Shown: positions 11,692 through 24,421, counted from the stretch's first letter. The stretch is 64,000 nucleotides of DNA from Pseudofabraea citricarpa (GCA_029641185.1 JAPWGK010000032.1:1-64000), one strand, 5' to 3'. Notes: generated by a model not told the origin, from the sequence alone. A program made the numbers and translations.

Positions 11692-14600
11692 TATAATAAT
11701 TAGGCTATAACTTAATACTTAGATAACTATTTATATATAAGATAAAAGTAAGCTTAAAATAAAACTTAAAGAAGAATTATAAGATATAAATTATAACTAA
11801 TAATAATATTAGTAGGATTAAGCTTTTATATCTTTATATTATTACTTATAAGTTTAAGACCTAAGTAATATAATAATAAGATCTAGAGAATAACTTAGAC
11901 TCTAGGAGTAACTTAGAAAACTAGATATTAATCTATTATAAGAGGAATAAGTTAGAAGATATATAAATAAATCTCTTAAATATATATAAGGAATCTTACT
12001 AAAAAAGAAGAAAGACGAGCCTAATATAAGGAAAATAATAAAAGATTATAATATACTTATAAATATAAACGCGAATAAGAAAGCTAGTATTTTATTATAT
12101 TTATTATTAAGATAAGAGAAATATAAGAAGATTTAAGAAATACTTAAGCTAGATTATAAGCTTAAGAAAGCTTTCTTAATTAAAGCTCTAAGACTTAAGA
12201 GAGCTTAATAAGTACTTACTAGAAGCTTACTAAGTATTCTATTAGTTCTCTTAGAGATCTTAATACTAGAAAGTAAATCTAAGGTACCTAAGAGTAAAAG
12301 AATAATAAAAGCGATTTTATAAAATCCTTTCTTTCTAAAAAGTAGTTTATATATTATTAGTCTTAAAAGACTATTAAGATTATAGGTATTTTATAAAAGT
12401 ATAATACTTTTTCTTTTTAAGATAAGATATAAAAGGGAAGTCTTAACTTTTTATAAGTAAAAGGCTTAAAAGATAAAACTTATAAATCTTAAAGAAGATA
12501 TAAGAATTAAGTTATCTAGTTTTAATAATTAAAAGAAAGTTATTAAGTTAATAAAAAAGCTACTAGTTATTCTAAGTTCTTATAATAACTAGTTCGAGTC
12601 TTAATATATAAAATTTCTAAAGGGCTAAAGACTTATACTAGAAAGAATATAAGGCTTATTTATAGGTAATATATTAACCTTAAAAGAAAAAAGATACTCT
12701 AAGAGATATTTTATAATAAAGAAGAAGTATTTTTATTTAATTAGTTAAAGAAAGAACTTATAAAGCTAAAAGTTACTAAGTTATAAGAAATTAGGATAAT
12801 ATTATATAAAGTATAATAGGTATAAAACTTTCTAATTACTAAGAGACTTTATAAGATTATATATAAGATAATAAGCGAGTATATTACTAATAATATATTA
12901 GAAAGCTATTATAAGTCGTATAAAAACCTATAATTCCTAATTATAAAAGAAAAGCTAAATAAGTATAAACTTATAAGTATAACTATAAAGTATAATATAA
13001 TAATAATTAGAGATATTAATCTTCTTCTATTAGTAGATTCTTTTATAAAAGAGTTTATATATCTTTAGATTATTAGCCTAATCGATTTATTTTTTAACTA
13101 TAATTAGATTCTATTAGTTAAGTAAAATAAAAACTTAACTACTTTCTTTATAGATAATATTAGACTACTAAGAGCTATTACTCTTATATAAGGTATAATA
13201 AATTTAGTAGTTTAATTTATATATATTATATCTAAAGTACTTTTTTCCCTAAATCCTTATATTATTAAATTATTCCTTAATAATATTAGTATTAAAAAAC
13301 CTTATTTATAATATAATAATAAAAAAGTTCTTCTAAGAGTTTAATAATTTATAATAAAATATATATAAAACCTTAGTAAGATATTACTTAAGCTTAAGAG
13401 AATAAGTTTAATTATTAGTCTTAAGTTTAAGTTTTATATAAAAGATATTAAAGTTATTAGATTCGTTTATAAGCTTAAGGGTAAATCGTCTATTAATATA
13501 AAGATTATAAAGCTAGTTAATTAGTTAGATCTAACTAATATAAAAGAGGTTTATATCTTCTTAGGGATTTATATATATTATTATATTTAGGTTAAAACCT
13601 TTATACTTATTATAAAGCTATTATATAATTTATTAAAAAAAAATATAATATTTAAGTAAGATAAAAGGTACTAGAGGGCTAAACTAGAGCTTATTAAGGT
13701 ATTAGTAAAAGCTTCTTATTTTATTATAATTAACTATAAGCTTAGAGTAAGAATAATTTATATTACTATTAATATAAGTCTAAATAGCTAGAGAGATATA
13801 TTCTCTTAGGATAATAAAGATAAAAAGAGGTATCTAAGTAGATATAAGTTAAGAATATAAAATCTAGCTAAGTATAATTATAATACTATTAAATATAAGT
13901 ATAAAGATATTCTTAAGATACTTAAGAAAATAAAAGAGTATATTATTAGAGTATATTTTACTTTTAAGATAAATACTAATATACTTATTACTTAGCTTAA
14001 TAATATTATTTTAGATATATCTAGTATATTATTAATAAGATAAATTACCTAGATTCGATTATTTAACTTTAAGATTATATATATACCTAGTAAGAAGAAT
14101 AAAACTATAAACGTATTATCTTATTATCTTACTATAAAAGAGGAACTTAAAGATAAAAAGTAAAAAGAAGAGATTAATAATTATATTATCTTTTAACTTA
14201 GCTCTCTTTAAATAATACTTATTTTAAGATCTTATATTTATCTAAATACTAAAATAAGTATTATCCTCTAAGGTAAATAAAACTTTAAGTTAAAATAAAT
14301 TATAATATTTCTTATAACTCTTAAGAGACTAGCTAATATTAAAGATAAAGAATAATTAGTATTTTAATAATATACTATAAGATTCTAAGTATACTAAAGT
14401 ATATTATAGTAAAAACCTATTAGAAGTAGATATAAATAATATATTATTAATAATCTAAAAGAATAAGCAGATATTATTAAGGACTTATATAATAGAAAGG
14501 TATATAAGAGATAAAAGGTAATATATATAAAGATAATAGAATATTACTTCTAGAAGGGATATTATAAGTAAATAAAAGTATATATAATATTATATCTCTA

Positions 14601-16150
14601 GTATTAATTTAAATTATATAATATTACTTATAAGATAATTTATATAACTAAAGTATTATATATATATTATAAATAGTATCTAGATATTATTAATCTCTTA
14701 TTAAGTATAAGAAAGTCTTTTATTATTAATATATATAAGAAGGTATTAGATATAATTATAAGACGTATTATTTTTAAGATAAACTTTACTTATATTACTA
14801 CTTTTATTAAAGAGGATATTCTTTATATCTATAATATATTTAAGATCCTTATTATTAATAAAAAGCCTAAGAACTAGGGAAGTCTTAATAATCTCGTATC
14901 TAAGCTTAAGTTTATTAAGGTATAAGTAAGTACTTATAATTCTTATACTTAAGACTTAATTAAAAGAGGTTATTTTAATATAAAAGTAACTTTCTCTAAG
15001 ATTATAAATAAGATATTTAAGAACTAGCTAAGATATATTAAGAAGGTTTATTTTATAGATAATATTATAATAAGAGCTCTTATAAGACTTATTACGTTTT
15101 ATTTATAATTTAGCTTTAAGATTATATTTATTATTAAAAGCAAGTATCTAATATAATAGTATCTAAAATAAGACCTAATTAAGAAGATAAATAAAAAGTT
15201 TTTAATTACTTTATATATTAAGTAACTTAAAATTTATAATAAATATATACTAGAGGTTCTACTAATAAAGTAATATAAACGCTAAGAATCGAAAGAAGCT
15301 ACTAATTATAATTATATCTTATAAAAAGAATTACTCCTTAAAAGAGATATTATCCTTATATTTAATATTATATAAGAAGCTAATATATTAAAATAATAAG
15401 CGCTTAATTTTAGGTAGAAAGGCTTATATATAATTTTAAAGGCTAATAGTAAAAAAGATACCTATTAGCTTAATAAAATAAATATAACTCCTCTTTATAA
15501 TACTTATATAAGATATAAATTAAAGAAATTTATTTAAAGAAAAGGTATTTATATTTCTACTAATAATATTAAGCCTTCTAAAGACAAGGTTATTATTAGA
15601 ATACTAATACGTCTAAACCTTAGAGACTCTAATAAGCCTTTACTAAGCTCTAAGATAAAGCTTACTAGTAACTTACCTAATCTTTTAAAAGTATTTATAT
15701 AACTATAAGAGTAGCCTAATAATCCTAGGCTAACTTCCTAAGTATTAGCTAGGATAAGTTAATAAGATAATATATAAGAAACTTTTTTAAAAGAAGCTAG
15801 TAATAATAAGATTAATATAATTATTAAAGATACTAAAGAAAAAATACTAGAAGGAGCTCCTATTATATAATCCTAAGTAATTATATAAGCTACTTATATA
15901 AAAGAGATTTTTAGATAATAAGAACTTAATAAATAATAAGAATTAATTTTATATAAAAAGAAGCTAATAATAATAATAAGATAAGAAATTAACTATAATA
16001 TACTAATAATAATATATAAAGGACTAAGAGTAGGATATTTCTCTCTAGAATACCTTTTTTATTTATAACCTAATTTATAGTATTTTAATATCTAGTATTT
16101 TAAAGGAAGAATTATATTTAGTTTAAGATTTAAATATCTTTTAGTAACTC
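11692..16150 (+). mobile_element. RIP-inactivated Ty3/gypsy retrotransposon, plus strand
   Basis: Plus-strand pol blocks survive at about 13.1-14.2 kb and the TA-rich sequence continues to about 16.1 kb, long enough for an integrase region (expected 14.4-15.4 kb, not confirmed). The reverse transcriptase belongs to a different gypsy lineage from the neighbour at 6.2-11.3 kb: the active site derives from an FLDDIGIKGP-type sequence rather than YLDDILIYSK. The upstream part (11.7-13 kb) would hold gag and protease. No LTR pair was identified, so the limits are estimates. Confidence 0.65.
13150..14160 (+). pseudogene. Reverse transcriptase/RNase H remnants of the plus-strand gypsy element
   Basis: Read with stops ignored, 13,240-13,340 gives PYIIKLFLNNISIKKPY, matching the conserved PFLDD-x-GVKGP block with both catalytic Asp turned to Asn. 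At about 13,750-13,870 and 13,930-14,140 the RNase H region is visible: ITINISLNS (from VDASLNGWGG), RYLSRY, LKILKKIKEYI, then ITRIRLFNFKIIYIPSKKN and ALSRR-like INVLSYYL. These blocks are in the right order and spacing for a fungal gypsy pol. Many TAG/TAA stops at former Gln and Trp codons show inactivation by C-to-T and G-to-A change. Confidence 0.82.
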
Positions 16151-19100
16151 CTTTTATTTAATATTTTACTAATAAATTTCCTTTTATATTATTATTATTA
16201 TTTTTATATATTATTCGTTTAAGTTTAATTTTATTTTCTTAATTTAAGTATTATTTTTTTATTTAAATTTCTTTTTTATAGTTAAGAGACGACTAATATA
16301 TAAAAGGAAAAAGAAAAAAGTCCTTAAATTATAAAAAGTTCTTTAAGGATTAAAAGCTATAATAAGACTCTAAGAGTCTTTACTAAGTATATATTAAGTA
16401 CTTTAGGTATTATTAATAAATCTACCTAAATAATTCTTTAAATAATTTTAAATAAAATTTATATAAATATAAGATATAAATATTATAAATTATTAAGTAA
16501 AATAATATTTTAATTTTATAAGTATAAATCTATTTATTTATCTAAACGTATAATTATATATAAGATTAGGTATTAAAAAATAAGAACTTTAAACCTAGAA
16601 ATAATTTATTATTATAAATACTTAAGTAAAGACTTTATAAGAGTAAAATATAAAAGGATTTCTTACTAGGACTCTTAGATTATATATAAAGTTTCCTTAG
16701 TAAACTTCTTAAACTTATTAAAGTTATTATAAAAGCGAATTAACTTATCTTAACTACTATTATTATTAGGTTTAGTAGAAGTAATAATAGAGATAAATAT
16801 AAGGATAATAGTAGTAGAAGTATTAGTAATAAGCTTCTTCTTTATACGATTAGTCTTCTTAAGAACCTCTAGAGTCTTATTATACTCTTTGTAAGCTTTA
16901 TAAAGTTCTAAGTAACTCTTAGGAAATAATAAAAGGTCCTTCTTATAAAAGCGATTATAAATTACTAGTATAATTTATTTTAAACTATATATAATATTAA
17001 CCGAAATCTAGAGGTCGCTTAAGTATTTATTTAGTCTCTTAGTTATTTTATCCTTTTTATTCTTAGTATTATAAAGGTAATATAATATAAATATCTTATT
17101 TCGAATCTTAAAAATAAAGATATCTAGCTTATTAAGATACTTAGGCTAAAATAATATTAGCTAAGGTTATATAAGTTAGAAATAAATTACTTATATAAAT
17201 ATAATATTTTAAGTAATTAAAATTAATAATATAAGAATAATATCTATTATCTAAAAGATAAAAATAATTAAGTAGTATAATAAGTATAAAAAAGGCTCTC
17301 TTAATATAAAGAGAATATAAGAACGGTTTTATAAGAGCTTTTAGCTCTCTAGAAAATAATAAAAAAGTAAAAATAATATTAGAAGTATTATAATATAATC
17401 GCTTTAAAGGTAAAAAAATCTAGTTATTATTAGAACTAAAAGAATACTTTAAAATACTTTTTAGATATATAAGAATCTCTTACTAAGAGTATATTTTATA
17501 AGATAAGAAAATAAAAAGAGATTCTTTTTCTTTTTTTTTTTCTTAGTTATTATCTTTATTATAAGAATTACTATTAATATTTATACTTATATTCTTAGCT
17601 TATTAATTAATAGCTTTATTAATATAATTAAAGTTACTAGTATTAAAAGAATTAATATCTTTATTAATAATAAAAGTAGTAATATTCTTAGAAATACTTA
17701 TATTATCTTTTAGATTTATAACTAAGTTTTTTAAAGCTATAATCTTATTATCTTTCTTTTTTACTAAGAAAGATAAGTATAACTTAACTTAATAATATAA
17801 TTACTTACGTTTCTTAACTAGAATATTAGATTAATCTCCTCTTAATCTAGTTAAAATAATAAGTAATATAATTCTAGTATTAGAAGTAAGAGACTAGATT
17901 AAAGCTTAACTTTATAATTAAGTCTAATAACTAGAAGTTAAAGTATTAGTAAATAAAAAGCTTATATTACTTAATAGTTAATTACCTTTTAACTTAGGAG
18001 TTACTAGAATAACTTTCTTAATTATAAAGTCTAAGTATTACTTTAAATTATAAACTTAATCTTCTAAGATAATATTTATAAACTTTAGAAGCTTCTTTTA
18101 AATAAACTTAAGATTACTAGTAATAACCTTCTTCTTTTAATAAATATAAAATAAGTTTTTTATATTATATATTAAGTTCTATAAATACTTAGTTAATACT
18201 TAGTAAAATCTTATAAAATAAAAGAATAAACTTACTAGAAGATAATTAATAAACTAAAGCTTCTTTTCTTACTCCTTAGTATAAAGATTCTTCTATAAAG
18301 CTAAGATTTTCTTTAAGTAATTATAAATATACTTTCTTACTTTTAACTTATTTTTATCTAAGAAGTTAAATAAAATATCTAATATAATTTTTTTCTTATC
18401 TTCTTAACTTAAAACTTTCTCTTAAGGCTAAAGTTAATAACTAGATAATAAATAAAAAGGCTAGAGAACTTATAAAAGAAAGTATAAGTTTTATAAAAGT
18501 AATATAATAAGACTTATAAATAATAATTAGATAATTATAATACTTTAGTAAAAGATTTTAAGTATTATTAGGTAGACCTAATTTATAATACGTGTCTTTT
18601 AATACCTAGAGCGAGTCTTTCTTTAGAAATATATTATATAAAACTTTAAAAATAAAGGCTATTATTTTATCTTTATTATTAAGAGTATTAAATAAGAAGT
18701 AATTATATTCTAAGATTATAAGAGTCTTAACTTATTATTATACTATTTTACTAATAACCTCTTATTTTATAGGTTATATATTCTTAGGATTATTAGAGAT
18801 AATCGAATTATTAAAAATAAAAGAATATTTAAGTAAGCTTAGCTTTATATAAAATTTATATTAATATTTTATTATTAGCTTAAAGATAACTTATTATTTA
18901 GTAAAATAAAACTTATTCTTAAGCTTATTAAAAGTATTATATAAGGTAATAAAATCTAAGAATATTAGAACTAAGTTAAAGTATATACTTACTAATTTAT
19001 TAGTATTTATAATTATTTTTTCCTCTAGGATAAAAATAATTTATATAAAAGTTAGCTTAAGCCTAGATATAATAATTTAGAGTATATACTTATTTAAAGT

Positions 19101-20065
19101 AGCAAGTATTCTTATAATTACTTAGTATATAAAATACCTTAATAAAATATTACTTATCTTTTATAAGATAATCTAATAAAACTTTTATAAAATAAAATAA
19201 AATAAAAAACTTATATAAAGGGATATTAATATAAGTATTATCTTTTACTATAATAATAGGTTCTTATATTTAATATAAGCGCTTATAATTAATTATACGA
19301 ACTTTTATTAAGCCCTTATAAAAAATAATAAAAGGAAAAAAGATAAACTTATTATATTAAAATAATTTATAGTTAGCTTCTTAAGAATAAGATTAAGAGT
19401 TTTATACTTAAATTAAGATTATAATATAAGGGATAATTAATATAAAAGTAAATTAACACGTATTACTAACTTATATAATAAGATTAATAATAGATAATTT
19501 AAGAACTAAGGATAAGAATTATAAAAGGATTTATTATATCTAAAAGCGAAAAAGTAAATATATTAAAGATTAAAAGAAGAGAATAATAGAGACTTAATAG
19601 GGTATTATAAAATTAAAGTTATAAAGATATTTTATTTTAGTTCGAATAAAAGAAGTAAAAGAATTTATAAGTAAGAGATAATTTAACTAAAATACTCTTT
19701 TTTTATATAATAAAAGATAAATACTATAATTATAATTAAAAAGAAGAGTATAATATTAAATTAATTTTTAGAAGGTAGGAATAATAAATATTAAAGTTTA
19801 TAGTATATCTAAACAAAAAGAAAAAAGAATTATAACTTTATATCTTAAGTTAAGGGATTTTTTATAGCTAAAACGCTTAGTTTTATACTAAGAGTAATAA
19901 TTCTTATAAGAGATCTAAGCTAAGAATAACTTAACTAGTTATTAGAAGTATTTATTAGAGGAATATAAGTTTATTTATTATAAGGGAAAAATAATCTAAG
20001 AGTTATAAGATTATCTTTTAGGAGATAATTAAAGGAGTAGATTATAATAGCCTAGAGTTATAAGA
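16151..20065. repeat. Unclassified RIP-mutated repeat sequence
   Basis: This stretch is uniformly TA-rich with no surviving long frame. On the minus strand a lysine-rich region at about 16.7-17.0 kb can be read with few stops (for example YLELYKAYKEYNKTLE and NRIKKKLIT), suggesting a former coding end. I could not match it to a transposase, reverse transcriptase or recombinase. It may be one or more further dead transposons. Confidence 0.5.
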
Positions 20066-20841
20066 GATATATATCTTATATTCTAACTTTAATCTATTAA
20101 AGATAAGAGATATCTAATAATATTATAGGAAAGATTATTATATAAGAGATAAATATAATAGGATTATATACTTGATTTTATTACTTTCTTTACTTTTATA
20201 AGAAGTTATTATTATCTTAGGTATTATTATATAAGGGCTTTATAAGTACTCTTTAAGTACTCTAGGAGTTATATATTATTATTTATATTTTATTATAATA
20301 ATTAATTAACTACTTCTTTTATCTTCTACTTTTATAACTATTAATTTAATTACTAAATATATCTTATATATAGTTATATATATTATATTAGTTATTAGTT
20401 ACGTTTATAATATTATAGATTCGAATACGCCCTAATATTTATTACCCTATTATAATATATATCTTATATCTTAACTTTAATTTATTAAAAATAAAAAATA
20501 CCTAATAATATTATAAGAAAAGTTATTATATAAAAGATAAATATAATAAAATTATATATTTAATTTTATTACTTTTTTTACTTTTATAAGAAGTTATTAT
20601 TATCTTAAGTATTATTATATAAAAGCTTTATAAGTATTTTTTAAGTATTCTAGGAGTTATATATTATTATTTATATTTTATTATTATAATTAATTAATTA
20701 TTTTTTTTATCTTTTATTTTTATAACTATTAATTCGATTATTAAATATATCTTATATATAAATATATATATTATATTAGTTATTAGTTACGTTTATAATA
20801 TTATAGATTCGAATATACCCTAATATTTATCACTCTAATAT
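20066..20841 (+). repeat. Tandem direct duplication of about 388 bp
   Basis: Copy 1 (about 20,066-20,453) and copy 2 (about 20,454-20,841) align end to end with an offset of 388 bp. Nearly all differences are transitions: copy 2 has A or T at many sites where copy 1 keeps G or C, and at least one site is reversed. Each copy ends with a shared GATTCGAATA block. The pattern fits duplication followed by independent RIP of each copy. Confidence 0.85.
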
Positions 20842-21038
20842 AATAATAATAATTTATTATAATTACTTTCTTTTTACTAAGGTAACTACCTATTATAATA
20901 ATATTAGCGCTAAGATTTTTCTAAGATTTTACTAAGATTATACTAATTTATTATATTTACTTATAGTTATTTTTTATTAAACCTCTTCTTATTTCGTTCC
21001 TTATTCTAAGAGGCATATAAACGTCTTATAATAGCACG

Positions 21039-21161
21039 GGATAACTTCTTATTAGTCGTACCTCCTTCTAAGAAGCATAGGATAACTTCTTATTAGTCGT
21101 ACCTCCTTCTAAGAAGCATAGGATAACTTCTTATTAGTCGTACCTCCTTCTAAGAAGTATA
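21039..21161 (+). repeat. 41-bp minisatellite, three copies
   Basis: Three copies of a 41-bp unit begin at 21,039, 21,080 and 21,121. Each starts GGATAACTTCTTATTAGTCG and continues with TACCTCCTTCTAAGAAGCATA; only the last base block of copy 3 differs. A degenerate fourth copy may lie at about 20,978-21,015. The array ends 41 bp before the original start codon of the HET-domain gene, so it occupies that gene's core promoter or 5' leader and marks the border of the RIP isochore. Confidence 0.92.
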
Positions 21162-21202
21162 AGTTTCAAACATTTACTTACTCTTTCAGACCTCACATAA
21201 AA

Positions 21203-23170
21203 ATGGCTGAGCAATAACCACACGCAATTTACATACCTCTAAACAAGTCTACAAAGAATATTCGCCTTTTGCATCTATATTCTGCACAAGTTTTTGAAGA
21301 TCCGCTAATATGTGGTCTGGAGATCGTTTCTCTCGATGATGCGCCTGTATACGAAGCACTATCATATGTTTGGGGCGACGTTGAGAGTGACGAATATCAG
21401 GTGACACTGAATGGTGTCATGAAAAGAGTTCGGCGCAATCTATGGGATGCGCTGCATTGCTTGCGATCAAGGAATGGGCGCAGGTGTTTATGGATTGACG
21501 CGATTTGCATTAATCAGGAGGATGTACAAGAGCGTAGTCATCAAGTTGGGCTGATGAAGCAGATTTACACGTCTGCCACGTATGTTGTTGCGTGGTTACA
21601 TGATGTGCAGGATCTATCGAAGGGGACTTTACCCGAGGATGCTGAGGAGTCGGACTATCCCGATGCACTGTCGCTAGCCCTTGATTTCATTCGTCTGGCA
21701 GCAGCTGAATGCCAATCTGGTGTATATGATGGGAGTGGAAATCTCGTGTCTGTACCTGAAGAGATCAAGAAATGGCAGGCTAAGTTCATGGACGAGCGCT
21801 TTTTGTTTGCTTGGGGGGCGTTTATTGACTTCGTCAATCATCCTTATTGGACACGTCTTTGGATCTTCCAACAGTTCGTATTACCTGAACAGTTCTACTT
21901 CAGGGCCAGAAATGCAGAGTGCGTCTGGACTGATCTCAACAATGTTTTCGACGCTATCACCGCCGTCAACTGGGAGCGCAGTCAATCATTCGATAATCCG
22001 GAATACAAATTCAGGCAAGGGGTCTTGACAGCAGTCTTGAGTTGTCACGCAGCAAGCCACCAATTCTATAGACGTCATTATCACAGACCAGAGGCAAACC
22101 GGAATAACTCGAGCCCTTTAGATGGATACCTGAAACTTCTTCAGATAGCTGATAGATGCTTGTGTGAAAATCCTCGAGATAAGATATATGCTATGTTGGG
22201 TGTTGCTGGTGTAAGTTATGCACAACGGATCGAGATTGATTATACTTGCTCTTTGCCTCAACTCTATGAGCGCGCACTCAGGTCTTTCATTGCTGTTTGC
22301 AACGAGCCGCGGGATGTGGCTCAGTACAGTGAAAGCTTACAAAAGACTCTCGGCATAACTTCAAGAGAAGAGGAACTATGTGACTCGTTGAATTTTTGGT
22401 TAAGAAAATCAGAGCCTATTCAACACCTGTCACCAAGTGTTCATCTTGAAGGAATGATCAGGACGGAACCGCAACTGTTGCAACGAGATGATGAATTTCT
22501 TATACAACCTATTCCACTACCGCCTGACCTAGACGTCAAAAACGCTGATATTTCTCCCCTCGACTTTCGTGCTCAGGAGCGAATGAAGTGGACCCGGGCT
22601 CATATATCGATATTCATCATTATAAGATATAAACATGCAGAGCACTTATATAACTCTCTCGGTTTGACCTTGTCCGAAATGGTACTCCAGCAAGTTTGTA
22701 CCTTAGGGGGATCTAACACTGAGATAAAGTTTTTGCCATTGATCAAGTCTCTAACACACATCATGAGCTATGAGAAGATGCAAGTGGACGGTTCAGAAAC
22801 TTTACATCTAATATTTTCACCTTTGCAGGCACCACACTGTGCTGATAGTTCGCAAGCAGTACTTTCAACTGCTTCCGTTATCGTCGAGGACTGGTTCCAA
22901 TCGATTGAGCAAACGGCAGCATATGTCCCAATCGAAGTCAGTTTTCACGATTTGGCTGTCTTGACATCGTCTCGTTATACGAAGTCAAATATCAGCAAGC
23001 CTGTTGAAAGAAAGTCCATGTCCTGGCCCACGATTGCCTTCGCTAGCCCATCTGGGCCATCTAACCCCGATCGCATGGCGGACATGAGTGATCACCTTTT
23101 GCAAATCATGTCTGCCGGACTCGAAAATCGGTATGATGACAGTCAAGGTAAGGAAAGAAGAGCCTTGTAA
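21203..23170 (+). pseudogene. HET-domain (heterokaryon incompatibility) protein gene, nonsense at codon 5
   Basis: HET-domain proteins trigger cell death after fusion of incompatible hyphae. The frame from ATG 21,203 reads Met-Ala-Glu-Gln, then TAA at 21,215-21,217, then stays open to 23,170. The reading upstream of residue 23 (IPLNKSTKNIRLL) is the usual start of this family, and the HET blocks follow: YEALSYVWGD, RRCLWIDAICINQED, LMKQIYTSATYVVAWL and, later, CLCENPRDKIYAMLGVAG. No other in-frame ATG precedes the HET core. CAA to TAA is a CpA-to-TpA change, as RIP would make, and the gene lies at the isochore edge. A GTAAGG donor near 23,146 could add a tiny last exon. Read-through, a non-ATG start or an undetected 5' exon could still rescue it. 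Confidence 0.8.
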
Positions 23171-23500
23171 TACTTCAGCGGAATAGCTAAGCTTAATACA
23201 TCTAGGTTAAACAAGAAAGAGAATTAAATTCGTTATGTCAACTATCGTTCTAACGTGTGTGAATTATATTTACGGGCGGTATATTCGATTGGGTATTCGA
23301 TTCCATCAGAGCTAGGGTGACTGTTTTTGCGGCAGGAATAACTTCATCTACTGTACGTCTTTTGTTGGCTTTTACAGCTCGGTAAGATATACACCTAGCC
23401 TGGATCTTATATATTCTCCTAAGAAGTACATCACGCAAGCAGAAATAAGAATTAACTTATTACACTTTTAATTTCATCGAAGTATATTAATCGCTACTAT
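23171..23500. other. Intergenic, HET gene to EthD gene (tail to tail)
   Basis: A 329-bp gap between convergent genes. A 62-codon minus-strand frame (23,250-23,438) has no recognisable motif and is not called as a gene. I see no RNA gene or repeat. Confidence 0.5.
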
Positions 23501-24231
23501 CACACCACCGTAATCCTGTCTCCAATAACAATTTGAGGCGGCGACAATTGGGGTGTATCTTCTACAAATCTCTGATGGCCCCTGAGAAAGTCCGCGGCTT
23601 CTTCTTTGGTCACAAATTCAAGTTCTTCCACTGCCGAATACTTGAGCCAGGAGCCGCCAGAGAACTGTGTGTCCAGAAAGAAAGCGGCCGTGTCCTTTGG
23701 AGTTACATCGGTGAAAAGCTTATAGGAACATAATGTATGATCCTTGCCCAACGTTGTTTGAGCAGACGTAAGCCGCTTCTGAAACCAATCTTCAGTGACT
23801 TCGTCGTCAGCTGGATTTCTACGATGGAACACGATTGCCCGAACTTTTGATAGACTTTTATCAACCACTCCTTCAAAACCTCCAACTTCCTTGGCGATCA
23901 GTCCCACTTGATCCAGCCTGCAGAAGATATGTTTTCCGGCCGTTTCTCGATATTGAGCGTTTTTGAATCCCGACCAAAGAATGTCTGTGTTTGCCCACGT
24001 GAGTCTTGTGATACATGTCCACTCTGGCTGCTTATCTTCGCGATGCTGGATTTCGAGGTGCGCCAGCTGTGTGTAACTGCGTAAAGCTGGATTGTATTTT
24101 GCGCCTTGTGCCGTCATCTCTGCGTGCTTTACATGGTACTCGTGCTCAAATCGAGACATATCCCAGTCAGGTTCTTTTGTCACAGAAATGAACCAAACAA
24201 CTTCATCCACGGTGTTGTACTTTGACGACAT
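23500..24231 (-). CDS. EthD-domain protein
   Basis: A single exon of 243 codons starting at ATG 24,231; the frame can be extended to a TTG at 24,243 but no earlier ATG exists. The protein looks like two tandem ferredoxin-like modules of the EthD/dimeric alpha-beta barrel type: an N-terminal half with VVWFISVTKEPDWDMSRFE, HVKHAEM and YTQLAHLEI, and a C-terminal half beginning near KVRAIVFHRRNP. EthD proteins are small cytosolic oxygenase-like or accessory proteins found beside monooxygenases. It is divergent from the FAD monooxygenase across a 530-bp promoter with a CCG-N7-CGG palindrome, suggesting co-regulation. No nonsense change is seen although the gene is 2.5 kb from the RIP border. The exact reaction is unknown. 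Confidence 0.75.
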   Translation of the reverse strand: MSSKYNTVDEVVWFISVTKEPDWDMSRFEHEYHVKHAEMTAQGAKYNPALRSYTQLAHLEIQHREDKQPEWTCITRLTWANTDILWSGFKNAQYRETAGKHIFCRLDQVGLIAKEVGGFEGVVDKSLSKVRAIVFHRRNPADDEVTEDWFQKRLTSAQTTLGKDHTLCSYKLFTDVTPKDTAAFFLDTQFSGGSWLKYSAVEELEFVTKEEAADFLRGHQRFVEDTPQLSPPQIVIGDRITVV

Positions 24232-24406
24232 CTTATATCTCAATGAATCGTTGAATTGTCGTTTTGCAATAGGCTTTCTTGCGGGGAAGTAATAGAAAAC
24301 TGGAGTATCTTGAGATCGAGTTAATTAATACAAGTTCGGTGATACGCAACAGTATTTGTATCTGTTGCAAGTCGCTATAGACCTTTCTGGGAAGTGGGGG
24401 AGCGAA

Positions 24407-24421
24407 GCCGATGGTGTCGGC
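24407..24421. promoter_or_regulatory. CCG-N7-CGG palindrome in the EthD/monooxygenase promoter
   Basis: GCCGA, five bases, then TCGGC form a perfect 5-bp-arm inverted repeat that includes paired CCG and CGG triplets. Zn2Cys6 dimers commonly bind paired CGG half-sites. It sits in the divergent promoter, 176 bp from the EthD start and 343 bp from the monooxygenase start, and a Zn2Cys6 gene lies just downstream. Binding is inferred. Confidence 0.45.

Larger units (their letters stand above)
1..21020. other. AT-rich, RIP-degraded repeat isochore
   Basis: Outside the GT islands the sequence is saturated with TpA and nearly free of CpA and TpG, on both strands. This is the signature of repeat-induced point mutation, which turns CpA into TpA in duplicated DNA of many ascomycetes. 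No open reading frame of believable length survives. Composition changes abruptly near 21.0 kb, where normal coding density starts. Stretches not described separately (475-1,209; 2,046-2,520; 3,561-4,028; 5,936-6,200) are more of the same TA-rich decay, and I recognise no element in them. Inference: a heterochromatic repeat block next to a gene-rich compartment. Confidence 0.9.

Noticed and set aside
16700..17000. Possible transposase or tyrosine-recombinase C-terminus on the minus strand
   Set aside because: Lysine-rich fragments are readable but match no DDE or recombinase signature I could name.
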